NCBI GenBank assembly: GCA_030686995.1
Contig: CM060694.1
Span: 96,643,844 to 96,707,843 of the forward strand
DNA length: 64,000 bases
Origin: Artemisia argyi
Taxonomy: Eukaryota > Streptophyta > Magnoliopsida > Asterales > Asteraceae
Direction: 5' to 3'
In this document: piece after piece, positions 1 to 10,746 of the stretch
Position numbering within the stretch: the first letter of the stretch is position 1
Layout: each line of letters starts with the position of its first letter
The notes under the pieces: model-generated
What the model was told of the DNA's origin: nothing
Database searches by the model: none
What the model saw: the letters and a program-made list of their open reading frames with translations, nothing else
Made by a program: the position numbers and the translations under genes

Positions 1-149
1 TAGCAGCCATGTATGATGGTCATCTTGAGCCTTTACTAAGGTGATCTGTTATTATGTTATTGTATCTTTCTTTATTCTTATTATTAGTATAAAAAAAACT
101 AACAGATTTTATAGTGTCATTCTTTGTTGTATGCAGGTTTTGGTGTTGG

Positions 150-660
150 TTCATTACCACACTTTATATGGTTATCAACTTACCATGATGTTGACTATTT
201 CATCAAAAAGTTGGCTAGTCCAAAGGGTACAACTTTGGTAAAGACACATCAAAGCTGTTGATAGCTGTAATGGTTTGCTCAAAACCATTGGGTACTCAAC
301 TCACCCATGCTTCACATATGAGAGTTGGATGGTTATCGATTCACCATGGATTTTTCCTTTTGGATTCCAAGGAATTAGCTAGCCCACAAGGGTATGTCAT
401 GTGGTAAAGGCAGTGGAAAACCATATTTGTTAATCAATTTACCAAGGTGATTTAATCAACCAAAGCATTGACTAGTCCTGAGCAAACGGCTATAGGTAAA
501 GATATCTCAAATACGTTTATAGCTGATGATTTGCTCAAAATCATATGGTTATCAGTGTACCATAGTTTTTTGAACTGAAACATTTGGCTACTCCAGTAGT
601 GATGGCTATTGGTAAAGAGACATCAAATCCATTATTTTCAATGATTCACCTCTCACAGGA
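150..660. repeat. Degenerate tandem repeat, about four diverged units of 150-180 bp
   Basis: The phrases 'tggttatc..nn..accat', 'ggctagtcc/ggctactcc', 'ggtaaag..acatcaaa' and 'tttgctcaaaaccat' recur in the same order near 168, 330, 430-545 and 545-640. The copies are highly diverged and units are incomplete. No protein is encoded. Family unknown. Confidence 0.4.
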
Positions 661-771
661 GTTAACACACCTGGAAGTGATGAGAATAGTATGAAACTTA
701 TGTTTTGATGTACATTTTGTCACTTGTTGCTGCAAAGAATGGATGCTTAAAGTTTTTGCTGCTGATAAGTT

Positions 772-1121
772 TAGGGGAGGATTGGTAGGAATTATTGAAG
801 ACACCAGATTGTTTCTGCTGATCCCTTCCAGCTGACAGGTTCCTGCGGATGCTTATAGTGGTTTACGCTTATGTCGGGTTCCTGCTGACGATAGACATTC
901 TATGGATATAGTTAATCCGTAGCATTGGAAGTTCTTAGAAGATTATATTTAGTTTATTTTAGGACAAGATGTGTAATATATTTTATATTCTTAGATTACA
1001 CGTTTTCTTGTAAGATAGGTTATGGTTCCTTGTAGTCTAAAAGGAACACCCAGATGAATGTTTTAGACACGACTTGTTTTCAATCTTTAGTGATTAAAAA
1101 AAAGATCCATAGAGGATCAGA
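772..1121 (+). repeat. Possible Copia LTR remnant
   Basis: A purine run (aggggagga, about 773-781) is followed by 'tggtaggaattattg', which looks like a Copia LTR start after a polypurine tract. About 330 bp later 'gaggatcagagc' (about 1112-1123) resembles the initiator-Met primer site TGGTATCAGAGC. The LTR end is not clear, no second copy is visible, and the call rests on these two weak resemblances. Confidence 0.25.
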
Positions 1122-1126
1122 GCATT

Positions 1127-1931
1127 TGATGAGGCGAAAAGTGTACTGCTTTTAAAGGGTCTTTTAAGCCCGAATTCGAGATTATTTGATCAATTATTGC
1201 CCTAAATCGTTCCTTTTGTCATTTTAGGTACTTTTGAGGAGAAATCTGGAAAAGGAAGCATTTTGGACATTTTTGGAGCATAAGAGTGAAGAAAACGGCA
1301 ATGTCTCAAAATTCCTTGCTAGAACAGTACCTGACGGCATCAAGGATCTACAAGTGACGGCGTAAAGACTGACAAAAGAGGTAGATGTGGAACTTATAAC
1401 GGGACGGCCCAGAGAGTTTTCAAGCTTATGGCCTGACGGTGTCACCAAGGCCGTAAGGGTCCAAATACTAGTAACGGTCCAAAGTAATTCCCTACATGAC
1501 GGTGTCACAATTAGATCTAGGCAATACGATTCTTATCATGGCGGCAAGTTGACGGCATCACGAGCTAATACATGACGCCGTCAAGATGTAAACTCTATTT
1601 ATAGTTTTCAAAATTTCATTCATTAGTGTGCAACTTTGAGGGAATAAACCCTAGACGAATTTTATCAGCTTTTCATGGGTTTCAACCCCTTGATTCTTCC
1701 ATGTTCAATTGAAGATAAGTACTTATCCAAATCATTCAATATGTCTATGTGTTGTGTGATTATATCTTACACTTGTCTTCTCTTTAACATGCTAGGCTAG
1801 ATCTTTCTTGTGTTTGCTTAGATGTAGTGAAACCTAGATGTTGATTATGGGTTGATTGTTTGTTTATAATTGTTACGGATGATTGTATTCGATGTTAGGC
1901 TTAAGAAAACTAGCAGACTTCCATTGGTAAC
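1127..1931 (+). repeat. Element B 5' LTR, first part
   Basis: It matches 18477 onward in the 3' LTR and is cut at 1931 by element A; the rest resumes after 9943. Several TGACGGCGTCA-like palindromes lie between about 1330 and 1580, upstream of a TATA-like 'tatttata' at about 1594-1601. The last five bases GTAAC (1927-1931) are the target duplication of A. Confidence 0.92.
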
Positions 1932-3349
1932 TGATGAGGCGAAAAATGAACCATTTTTAGAGGGTCATTTAAGCCCGGAATTGAATTTATTTGATCAAAT
2001 ATTGCCCTAAATCGTTCCTTTTGTTATTTTAGGTACTTTGGGAGTGAATTCTGGAAAAGGAAGCATTTTGGATGTTTTTGGAGCATAAAAGTGAAGAAAA
2101 CGGCAAAGACTTATTTTTCCATGCTGAGAACAGTACCTGAAGGCGTCAAGAAGGAAAGGTGACGGTGTCAGGAGCAAAATCCATGATGACCCTGTGAAAA
2201 CCTGAAGGCGTCAGATGAAGGGCGTCAAGAGTTATTTTGGTGACGGCCTGAAGATGGATTACACGTGACGACGTCAAACCCAGATCTAGGCAGTTCGAGA
2301 ACTTTATTGGCGGCGAGATGACGGCGTCAGACATTTACTCTTGATGCCGTCACCTCACAAAATCTATATATACTTTTCTATTTTTCATTCATTGGGAGGA
2401 ACTTGTGTGGAGAATATTAGGGTCGAACCTAATAAACCCTAGGTTGTTTGTAACAGTATTTTCAAGGGTTTTCACCCCTTGAAACCTTTCATGTTCAATT
2501 AAGATAAGTCCTCTATCAATTCATTCAATATGTCTATGTGTTGTTTGAATATATCTTATGCTTGTCTTGATTTCAACATGCTAGGCTAGATCTTTCATGT
2601 GTTTGCTTAGATGTAATGAAACCTAGATGTTGATTATAGGTTGATTTATTGTTTATAGTTGTAATGGATGAATGATTTCAATGTTAGGCTTAAGAAAACT
2701 GGCAGATCTCCATTGTGTAACTTGCTTGAACGTCTTAAGAAACATGAACCAATGTGTACTAGGTTTTTATGATTGTATTTAATGCATGAGCGAATTCTAG
2801 TGATCCCATGTTAGGAGCTTCTTAGCCGGCTCGACATAGGAGTGAAGTAGGAGCTTATAGGATTGGGGAAGTAAGTACGCCACCCCATGAATGGTATTAA
2901 GGAATACAATCCATCATCCACGCAACTGTAACAAATAATTAACCTGTAAAAGATATCTAGGGAGTAGTGAAATCTAAGTAAACATAATTCTCCCATATAT
3001 TGCTCACACCTCTAGTTAAATTAGTTTATTTTTGTTTTTGTTATTTTATTTTGATTGCATCTTTAGATATTGGGTTAGTTGACTAGCAACTAATTCCGCC
3101 CATCTTCCAAAACCCGAGATTTTATATGCTTTCATAAAAACATAAAAAAAAAAAAAAGAATCATTCCTCACCTCTAGACCTAGTTCTTAGGTTTTCTAAT
3201 CCTAGCGACACTATTCCCAAGTTGAACGATCAATCCCCCGGTACTTGTCACTATACTATACTACAACGATCAGGTACATTGCCTGGTGGGGGTTGTAAGC
3301 TTCTCGAGATCCCTCGAGAGGTAAACCCTGGTGAAATTCCCACGCATCA
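1932..3349 (+). repeat. Element A 5' LTR
   Basis: It starts TGATGAGGCG, ends CACGCATCA and pairs with 8526-9943. It contains a cluster of TGACG/CGTCA palindromes (about 2130-2350) just upstream of a TATA box, and a small inverted repeat (ctcgag..ctcgag) near its end at about 3303-3320. Confidence 0.95.
2130..2372 (+). promoter_or_regulatory. LTR promoter of A: TGACG/CGTCA palindrome cluster plus TATA box
   Basis: About eight copies of variants of TGACGGCGTCA occur in 220 bp, followed by TATATATA at 2365-2372. TGACG is the core of as-1/CRE-like sites bound by plant TGA-type bZIP factors. The paralogous clusters lie at about 8730-8945 (A 3' LTR), 1330-1580 and 18680-18935 (B LTRs). The TATA in A's 3' LTR is altered to 'taaatata' near 8958. 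Promoter function is inferred. Confidence 0.55.
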
Positions 3350-3355
3350 AGTTTT

Positions 3356-3374
3356 TGGCGCCGCAGCCTGGGGA
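3356..3374 (+). promoter_or_regulatory. Primer-binding site of element A
   Basis: TGGCGCCGCAGCCTGGGGA begins seven bases after the 5' LTR. It resembles the tRNA-Asp-type primer site of Athila elements (TGGCGCCGTTGCC...), with substitutions in the middle. Element B has the matching site at 10593. Confidence 0.75.
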
Positions 3375-3521
3375 ATAGTTATTGTCTAGGTTAGAATTTC
3401 TTTTTATTAGGTCTACTTGCTAGATTCCTTTCTAGTAAGATTTTTATTTTTTATTTTTTGGTTTTCTTTAGTCTATCTCATTTCTTCGTGTTTGTGTTCG
3501 TAATCTTTACCATCCGACATC

Positions 3522-6048
3522 ATGGAAGGTGGTAACATCTTTGAACCCATCAACCCACCACAACAAGACCACCCACAAAACCCACCACTAGCAAACCAAC
3601 CTCTTAGGCCCCGAACCCTAGGAGAGTATTCTTGACCTAGCCACCAAGGCTATCGAAACACTATTGAGATCACCGGAGCCAATGTGTCTCCCTTGCGATC
3701 CGACACCATCCGGTTGGTGCAAAGCGGATGTGCATTCCATGTACTTCGTTCCGAAGATCCAAATCAACATCTCAAGGACTTCCTCAAAATCGTAGATTCC
3801 ATAGACCTTGATGTTACAACTAGAGAGTTAACCCGATTACGCCTATTCCAATTCTCTCTACGTGATCAAGCTAGTCAATGGCTTGAGAGTTTACCCGCGG
3901 GATCCATCACCTCATGGGATGATCTCACCACTCGTTTCCTTGCTCAATTTTTCCCACCGGGGAGAACTACCAAGCTTAGAAATGATATCTTGATGTTTCA
4001 ACAACGTCAAGGTGAAGCTCTATATGAAGCATGGACTCGTTTCAAGGACTTACTCCAAAAAGTCCCTCATCATGGCATAGATCTTTGGCTGCAAGTCCAA
4101 ATCTTCTATGAACATATCGATCTCTCCACAAGGCGAACCATTGACCAATCGGCCGGTGGCAAGCTACGTGATCTAAGTGCGGAAGAATCATGGGAACTCA
4201 TAGAAGATCTTGCTCTCTATGACAACGAAAGTTGGAATGATCCCCGTGATTTGAACAAAACGGTCAAGGCAATATCTTTGCCTTCGAACAATTCTAGCAC
4301 TCCCGACCGTAGGATTATGGAACTTGAGGACCAAGTCAAGTTTCTCATGAAATCTTACGAAGATCCTAAGCCTACAAGCCAAGTGAACAAAATCACTTCT
4401 TCATGCGAATTATGTAGTGGTCCCCATGACACTCGTGATTGTGTGGAACTCCTCGGAACAGCTTTTGCGGACTACGCATCCTCGCATACCGATGAAGCGG
4501 GAGATAAGTGGTACACTTTCAAACTCGAGCCAAACCCTTACGGTGATTCCTACAACCCTTCTTGGAAAAATCACCCAAACCTTAGGTGGAAACAAAACCA
4601 AAACAATCCTTCCAATCCGCCAAATCGTTACCAACTAAACGGTCCACCCTCCAACCGTACTTTTAACAACAATCCTTCTAACAATTATTGTAGTACCAAC
4701 AATCTTGAAGGATTGATGTCCAAGTTTGTGGCATCTCAAGAAGCTCGCACATCCAACTTTGAAGCCGATTTCAAACAAAAGCAAAGCGAGATGACCACCA
4801 AAATTGACACATTGTTGAAAGTTCTCAATGACCGAGAAATGGGAGCACTCCCAAGTGACATTGTTAAGAACCAGAAACTAAACGTTAATTCCATATCATC
4901 AGTTTCGTCACCCACTTCTTGTCCGCAATATTACTCGGTTAAAACAACGAGCACGTGTTTCAAACAAAACCAAATTCTTCAAAAGGACCAATAAAATAAA
5001 ACACCCGATGCAAAACCGGTCAAAACCATAGTTGAAACACCCCCTACGCAAGACCTTGACGATGAATTCAAGGAGCTTCACCTTGAATGTCCCGTCATTG
5101 ATGTCTTAGCCCGTGCTCCCTACTATAGTGCCCTCCTAGAAAAATATAAGAAATTTAAACTAGGTAAAAATGGGACCGCCTTTGTTCAAAACAAGTTGCC
5201 TAAAAAGCTTGATGATCCGGGTATATTTGTTTTGCCTTGTAAGATAGGAAGATTCAAAGCTTTCGACACATTAGCCGCTTTAGGATGAAGCCTTAATTTG
5301 ATTCCCTTGTCCCTTTTCACCACTCTCAAGCTAGGGAAGTTAGAGGAGACGGAGGTTCTAATTGGTCTAGCGGATGGGAGTATTGCCCACCCGGTTGGAA
5401 TGATTAAAGATGTAGTTGTTCATGTAGGGAAGTTAACTATTTTAGCGGATTTTCACGTCCTAGATATGGTTAGTGATACTACATGTCCACTATTAGTAGG
5501 AAGAGGATTTTTAGCAACCGCTAGCGCCATGATAGATTGTAAGGAGTCTAAGATAGCAGTAGGTGAGGGCGATACTTGGTCGGTATATGATGTTAAGAAA
5601 CATAGCTACGATTGTGAGGATGAACCGACACCACATTGGGTAGACATGAATAGGAGACCATCTAGATATGGACCTTGGATAGAAAGGAACTTCATAGGAC
5701 CTCAACGCCCATTCTATCTAGAAAAAGATTTCATCGATAAAACACATTCGGTGGAACAACTCATAGTTAGAGATGAAGAGCTAGACCCTTTTGAGGACCC
5801 CCTAGTATTTAGGAAGATGATTGAGTTCTTGAGCGTAATGCCCATTAACATAGAGCTGAACAAGTGGAAAAGAGAGGGGGATAAGTGTAAATGAAGGTGA
5901 CGGATCATGGCATATGAAGATGATTTTGTATGATCTGGATGGAGAAAAATTTGAAAGGTCATACCGTACTAAGAAAACCGATAGGAAGTTGAAACCTAAG
6001 TTTGATCCCAAAGATGTCCTCAATGAGGAACTCACCCATATCACGTAG
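3522..6048 (+). pseudogene. Element A gag-protease (broken)
   Basis: Capsid/nucleocapsid polyprotein with a retropepsin-like domain. Reading starts at ATG 3522, preceded by a leader matching that of B. The gag core (about 3684-4990) has the retrotransposon-gag motif ending FLAQFFPPGRT and a CCHC-like knuckle CX2CX3HX4C at about 4404-4442. The same frame runs on through the protease to 5894 (LLVGRGFLATASAMIDC near 5490). In-frame stops lie at 3633 (TGA, consistent with CGA to TGA), 4992 (TAA) and 5286 (TGA). The last falls in the active-site motif, where the catalytic Asp of the expected DLG reads Ala (AALG). After 5894 a conserved-looking tail continues in the +1 frame to TAG 6046. No RT follows. 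Resembles Asteraceae 'MAK10-like' predictions (recall). Confidence 0.85.
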
Positions 6049-8525
6049 TAACCCATGACCTTGAGTCTAGCTACAAGACTAGTAAATAAAGAAAAGCGCT
6101 TCTTAGGAGGCAACCGATGTTTTGTGTGATTTTTATTTTGTTTGATTGTTATTTGCTTCCGTATGCATGCTTTATTTTTATTGTTGGTAAATTTTGTTTC
6201 AAACTAAAATGGTGAAAATACTTTACTTTGTTGTTTGGCCTAGTCTTAACTTCATCCAAAGGTATTTCGCAAAAGATAAGTGTAAGGGGAAACCCCAAAT
6301 ATGTTTTTAAGAAACAAACTCGATCATGATTCTCCACAATATTAAATGAACATGTATATTCGTATTTGTTAGAGTCAAATGCTTGTATCGAGTCATAATG
6401 ATGTTTTGCAGGATTTTCCTGGAAGTAGGACCAAGTTTTTCCATAAATTTTCCGGAAACGTAACATAAGAATTTCTGCATGTCACTTCTGACGGCATCAG
6501 GAAGAAATTCCTGACGGCGTCATGTGTAAAATTCTGGAAATTTTACCAGTTTTGTTTTTCTAACGGAGTCTTAAAGTTTTTGTTGAATCTTTAGTTTTAT
6601 AATCTCCAGGAAATCTGCAAACATCATTCCACAAGCATTATATCTTACTTTGTTTTCTAGGATTTGTTAGCATATATAGATTACCGCCGATTTTACGCGA
6701 GGTTGCCTTGTCTGTTTTCTCAGGTTTAACAGGTTATGTTTGACAAGAAGATGATTTATATTCTGGAAGGGAAGCTTTGATTGTTCATTTTCATGGAGGA
6801 AGATCTAACCTTATTACCTTATTATCCATACCGAGCGAATCAGGGGAGTATTTGATTTCATTCTTTTTACTTACTTCACTTTTCCATTCTTTACTTGAAC
6901 ATTGGGGACAATGTTCATCCTAAGTGTAAGGGGAGGGTAAAATGATGATACCTTACAGATACACTTTCGCTTGAGTTTGTTTGTTTGATGGTAGATGTAT
7001 AATAAAACTATGAGAAATACTTGTTAGTGTAATTTTAGCGCCAAATTTAAATTTTTTTACAACATTTAGGAATGAAACTTTAGCCATAACAAGCGTCTCA
7101 TGGATAGGAGATTGTATGACTAGCACAAAACCGTACCATTGAGAAAACTTTTCCACCCAAATATGTGAGGCTCGACTTTAGATTTGATAGGAAAAGCATT
7201 TACTATTAGTGCTTATGAGTGTACCGGTAGCATTTAGATTCTAGAACTTGCGTTAGTGATGCATCCCGAGACCGCTAGTGAGACTACATTCGTGTAGTAG
7301 GATTTACTCCATGATAAGAGGCATTAGGATAACCCTTGTGTTAAAACCCGTATCATAATTACTTGACCATTTAATTCATATTACTTGGCTAGTTAAGTCA
7401 ACTAATTTTTCCCACACCTTAGCGTTGTACTCATTTTTAGTACACGAAACCCCTAGTACACTCCTCCGAGCCTATCTTTTCGTTTCTAACTTTAAGCATC
7501 TTACTTAAAGGAAGAATTTGTTACACCCCACTTAAATGTATACCCAAATCGCCTTAGCCTTCCGTGTATGCACTCATCTTTAGTGCATTATTGTTATTTG
7601 TTTAAACCCTTAGTTAATTATCTAATTGATTACATGGTTGCTAAGTTGAGTCATATCCTTGTACATATTGTTTTGGGACGATTGGGACTCATGGGTAAAG
7701 TACTATTGTTATGGAGTAATGGGGAAGAAAATCATTTTATTACCCCCATATGTACGTTAATCTTAAAAGTCCTCCAAGTGTTTTGATTATCTTAATTCAA
7801 GTCATTAGATTAGTTTATTTGTAAAGTATGTAAAAATTCAAGTGTAAGGGGAATGTTCATTCCCTATGATGTATTATTTTGGATGGTAGGGTAAGAGTGT
7901 ATGCAAAAAAAAAAAAAAAAAAAAAAAAATCGAAAAAATCAAGAAAAAAAAATAGAAAAAAGAAAAGAGAAAAAACATACGGACTACCATCCCATTTCAT
8001 TCTATATTTATTTTATATTTCTGTTATTTTTGATTTATTAGCTTAAGTCGAGTCTAGTCTTGGCTTAGCAACGCCATATTGTACATGTAATTAACCAAGA
8101 TGATTAACTCGCCACCAGTAAAGACTGCCTATATCCAACAAAACCGTGTAATCCATATCCCTACACCTAACGTTACAACCTTTTAAAAGACCTCTTTGAT
8201 AGTTTATCCTAGGTGCTTACGCCATGTGGTGGAGGTTTGATCCTTTCCCAAGCCTATGGTAATCTATTTTGCTATGACAGGTAGTGAGAGATGTCTTCCA
8301 TTTCCATATTGTGATATTACTTTATTACACCCGAGAGATGTGAGTATCTAAACACTATTTGTGAGGTGCTAGTGTATGACCTCTGTGCTTGTCTTTGGTC
8401 TTTAGTGGAACGATTATTTGTTGTAATTACTTTTATATTAGTGTTAAATGACCCCTAACTTGTGTTTTGACTAGAATAAAAGCGCATTTGCTTGAGGACA
8501 AGCAAATCTCAAGTGTAAGGGTAAA
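6049..8525 (+). other. Element A non-coding 3' region
   Basis: About 2.5 kb without a credible gene, collinear with 16097-18476 of element B. It contains four copies of a purine motif close to AAGTGTAAGGGGA (6278, 6922, 7840, 8511), two TGACGGCRTCA palindromes at about 6487-6521, and a 25-base poly(A) at 7905-7929 where B also has poly(A). Short open frames here have no domain content. Confidence 0.8.
8511..8525 (+). promoter_or_regulatory. Polypurine tract of element A
   Basis: The purine-rich 'aagtgtaagggtaaa' abuts the 3' LTR, after the segment 'gaggacaagcaaatct'. It is the plus-strand primer site. Three further copies of the motif lie upstream. Confidence 0.75.
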
Positions 8526-9943
8526 TGATGAGGCGAAAAATGAACCATTTTTAGGGGGTCATTTAAGCCCGAAATTGAATTTATTTGATCAAATATTACC
8601 CTAAATCGTTCCTTTTGTGATTTTAGGTACTTTGGGAGTGAATTCTGGAAAAGGAAGCATTTTGGACGTTTTTGGAGCATAAAAGTGAAGAAAACGGCAA
8701 AGACTTAATTTTCCACGCTGAGAACAGTACCTGACGGCGTCAAGAAGGAAAGTGTGACGGTGTCAGGAGCAAAATCCATGACGACCAGTGAAAACCTGAA
8801 AGCATCAGATGAAGGGCATCAAGAGTTATTTTGGTGACGGCCTGAAGATAGATTACACGTGACGGAGTCAAACCCAGATCTAGGCAGTCCGAGAAATTTA
8901 TTGACGGCGAGATGACGGCGTCAGACATTTAGTCTTAACGCCGTCACTTAACAAAATCTAAATATACTTTTCTATTTTTCATTCATTGGGAGGAACTTGT
9001 GTGGAGAATACTAGGGTCGAACCTAACACACCCTACGTCGTTTGTAACAGTATTTTCAAGGGTTTTCACCCCTTGAAACCTTTCATGTTCAATTAAGATA
9101 AGTCCTCTTTGAATTCATTCAATATGTCTATGTGTTGTTTGAATATGTCTTATGCTTGTCTTGATTTCAATATGCTAGGCTAGATCTTTCATGTGTTTGC
9201 TTAGATGTAATGAAACCTGGATGGTTATTATAGGTTGATTGCATGTTTATAGTTGTAATGGATGAATGATTTCAATGTTAGGCTTACGAAAACTGGCAGA
9301 TCTCCATTGTGTAACTTGCTTGAACGTCTTAAGAAACATGAACCGATGTGTACTAGGTTTTTATGATTGTATTTAATGCATGAGTGAATTCTAGTGATCC
9401 CATGTTAGGAGCTTCTTAGCCGACTCGACATAGGAGTGAAGTAGGAGCTTATAGGATTGGGGAAGTAAGTACGCCACCCCATGAATGGTATTAAGGAATA
9501 CAATCCGTCATCCACGCACCTGTAACAAGTAATTAACCTGTAAAAGATATCTAGGGAGTAGTGAAATCTAAGTACACACAATTCTCCCATATATTGCTCA
9601 CACCTCTAGTTAAATTAGTTTATTTTCATTTTTGTTATTTTATTTTGATTGCATCTTTAGATATTGGGTTAGTTGACTAGCAACTAATTCCGCCCATCTT
9701 CCAAAACCTGAGATTTTATTTGCTTTCATAAAAACATAAAAATTCAAAAAAAAATCATCCCTCACCTATAGACCTAGTTCTTAGGTTTTTTAATCCTAGC
9801 GACACTATTCCCAAGTTGAACGATCAATCCCCTGGTACTTGTCACTATACTATACTACAACGATCAGGTACATTGCCTGGTGGGGGTTGTAAGCTTCTCC
9901 AGATCCCTCGAGAGGTAAAGCCTGGTGCAATTCCCACGCATCA
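8526..9943 (+). repeat. Element A 3' LTR
   Basis: It is 1418 bp, the same length as the 5' LTR, starting TGATGAGGCG and ending CACGCATCA. It is followed by GTAAC (9944-9948), the duplicated target from B's LTR. Confidence 0.95.
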
Positions 9944-10586
9944 GTAACTTGCTTGAACGTCTTAAGAAACATGATCGGAGGTGTACTACGATTTTTGGTT
10001 ATATTTAATGCGTAAGAGAATTCTAATGATCTCATGTTACGAGCTTCTAACGACTCGACATAGGAGTGAAGTAGGATCTTATAGAGTTAAGGAATATTGT
10101 ACACGGCCGTACGACTAGTATTAAGGAATATGACCCGTCATCCATGCAATTGTAACAAGGTAATCAACCTGTAAAAGATATATAGGGAGTAATGAAATCT
10201 AAGTAAACACAACTTTCCTCATTATTGTTTCCACCACATTAGTATAATAGTTTTATTTTCATTTCTGTTATTTTATTTTGATTGCATCTTTAGTTTATTG
10301 GGTTAGTTGGCTAGAAACTAATTCCGCCCACTCCTTCAAAACCCGAGACTTTACTATCTTTCATAAAAATATAAAAATACAAAAAGAATCATCCCTCACC
10401 TCTAGACCTAGTTTAGTAGGCTTTCTAATCCTAGCGACACTATTCCTGAGTTGAACGATCAATCCCCCGGTACTTGTCACTATACTATACTACAACGATC
10501 AGGTACATTGCCCGGTGGGGGTTGTAAGCTTCTCAAGATCCCTTGAGAGGTAAAACAAGTTGCGAGGGCGCAATTCCCACGTATCA
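9944..10586 (+). repeat. Element B 5' LTR, second part
   Basis: It continues B's LTR from 1931 after removal of A; the first five bases are the GTAAC duplication. It matches the second part of the 3' LTR (to 19921) and ends CACGTATCA directly before the primer site. Confidence 0.92.
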
Positions 10587-10592
10587 AGTTTT

Positions 10593-10611
10593 TGGTGCCG
10601 CAGCCCGGGGA
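10593..10611 (+). promoter_or_regulatory. Primer-binding site of element B
   Basis: TGGTGCCGCAGCCCGGGGA, seven bases after the LTR end, is the counterpart of A's site at 3356 and similar to the tRNA-Asp-type primer site of Athila elements. Confidence 0.7.
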
Positions 10612-10746
10612 ATAGTTATTGTCTAGGTTAGGATTTCTTTTTATTAGGTCTACTTGCTTGATTCCTTTCTAGTAAGATTTTTATTTTTTTTAGGTTTTCT
10701 TTAGTCTATCTCATTTCTTTGTTCGTAACCATCACCATCCGCCATC

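Larger units (their letters stand above)
1..1126. other. Host or old-repeat sequence left of element B
   Basis: No coding region is supported; the longest open frame (41-241) is hydrophobic and AT-rich with no recognisable domain. The stretch holds degenerate repeats (about 150-660) and a possible Copia LTR edge (about 772-1121). The last five bases, GCATT, are the target-site duplication of element B and recur at 19922-19926, so this sequence was once continuous with the sequence that follows 19926. Confidence 0.6.
1932..9943 (+). mobile_element. Element A: non-autonomous gag-protease Gypsy element nested in B's LTR
   Basis: It is 8012 bp with two LTRs of exactly 1418 bp and a perfect GTAAC duplication (1927-1931 and 9944-9948). 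The internal part has a primer site, one gag-protease frame and a 2.5-kb non-coding tail. No RT, RNase H or integrase is present: the gag-protease frame runs directly into the tail that follows pol in element B. It resembles an Asteraceae family whose product is often annotated 'MAK10-like protein' (recall). Movement would need enzymes from a related Athila element such as an intact relative of B. LTR differences are about 5-6% by eye in the first 500 bases. Confidence 0.93.

Noticed and set aside
41..241. 66-codon ORF at the left edge
   Set aside because: Hydrophobic low-information product in AT-rich sequence that overlaps the degenerate repeats; no domain or conserved start context.
1127..3349. 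Two tandem complete LTRs at the left end
   Set aside because: Matching TSDs (GCATT and GTAAC) show that the first is half of B's LTR and the second is A's own 5' LTR.
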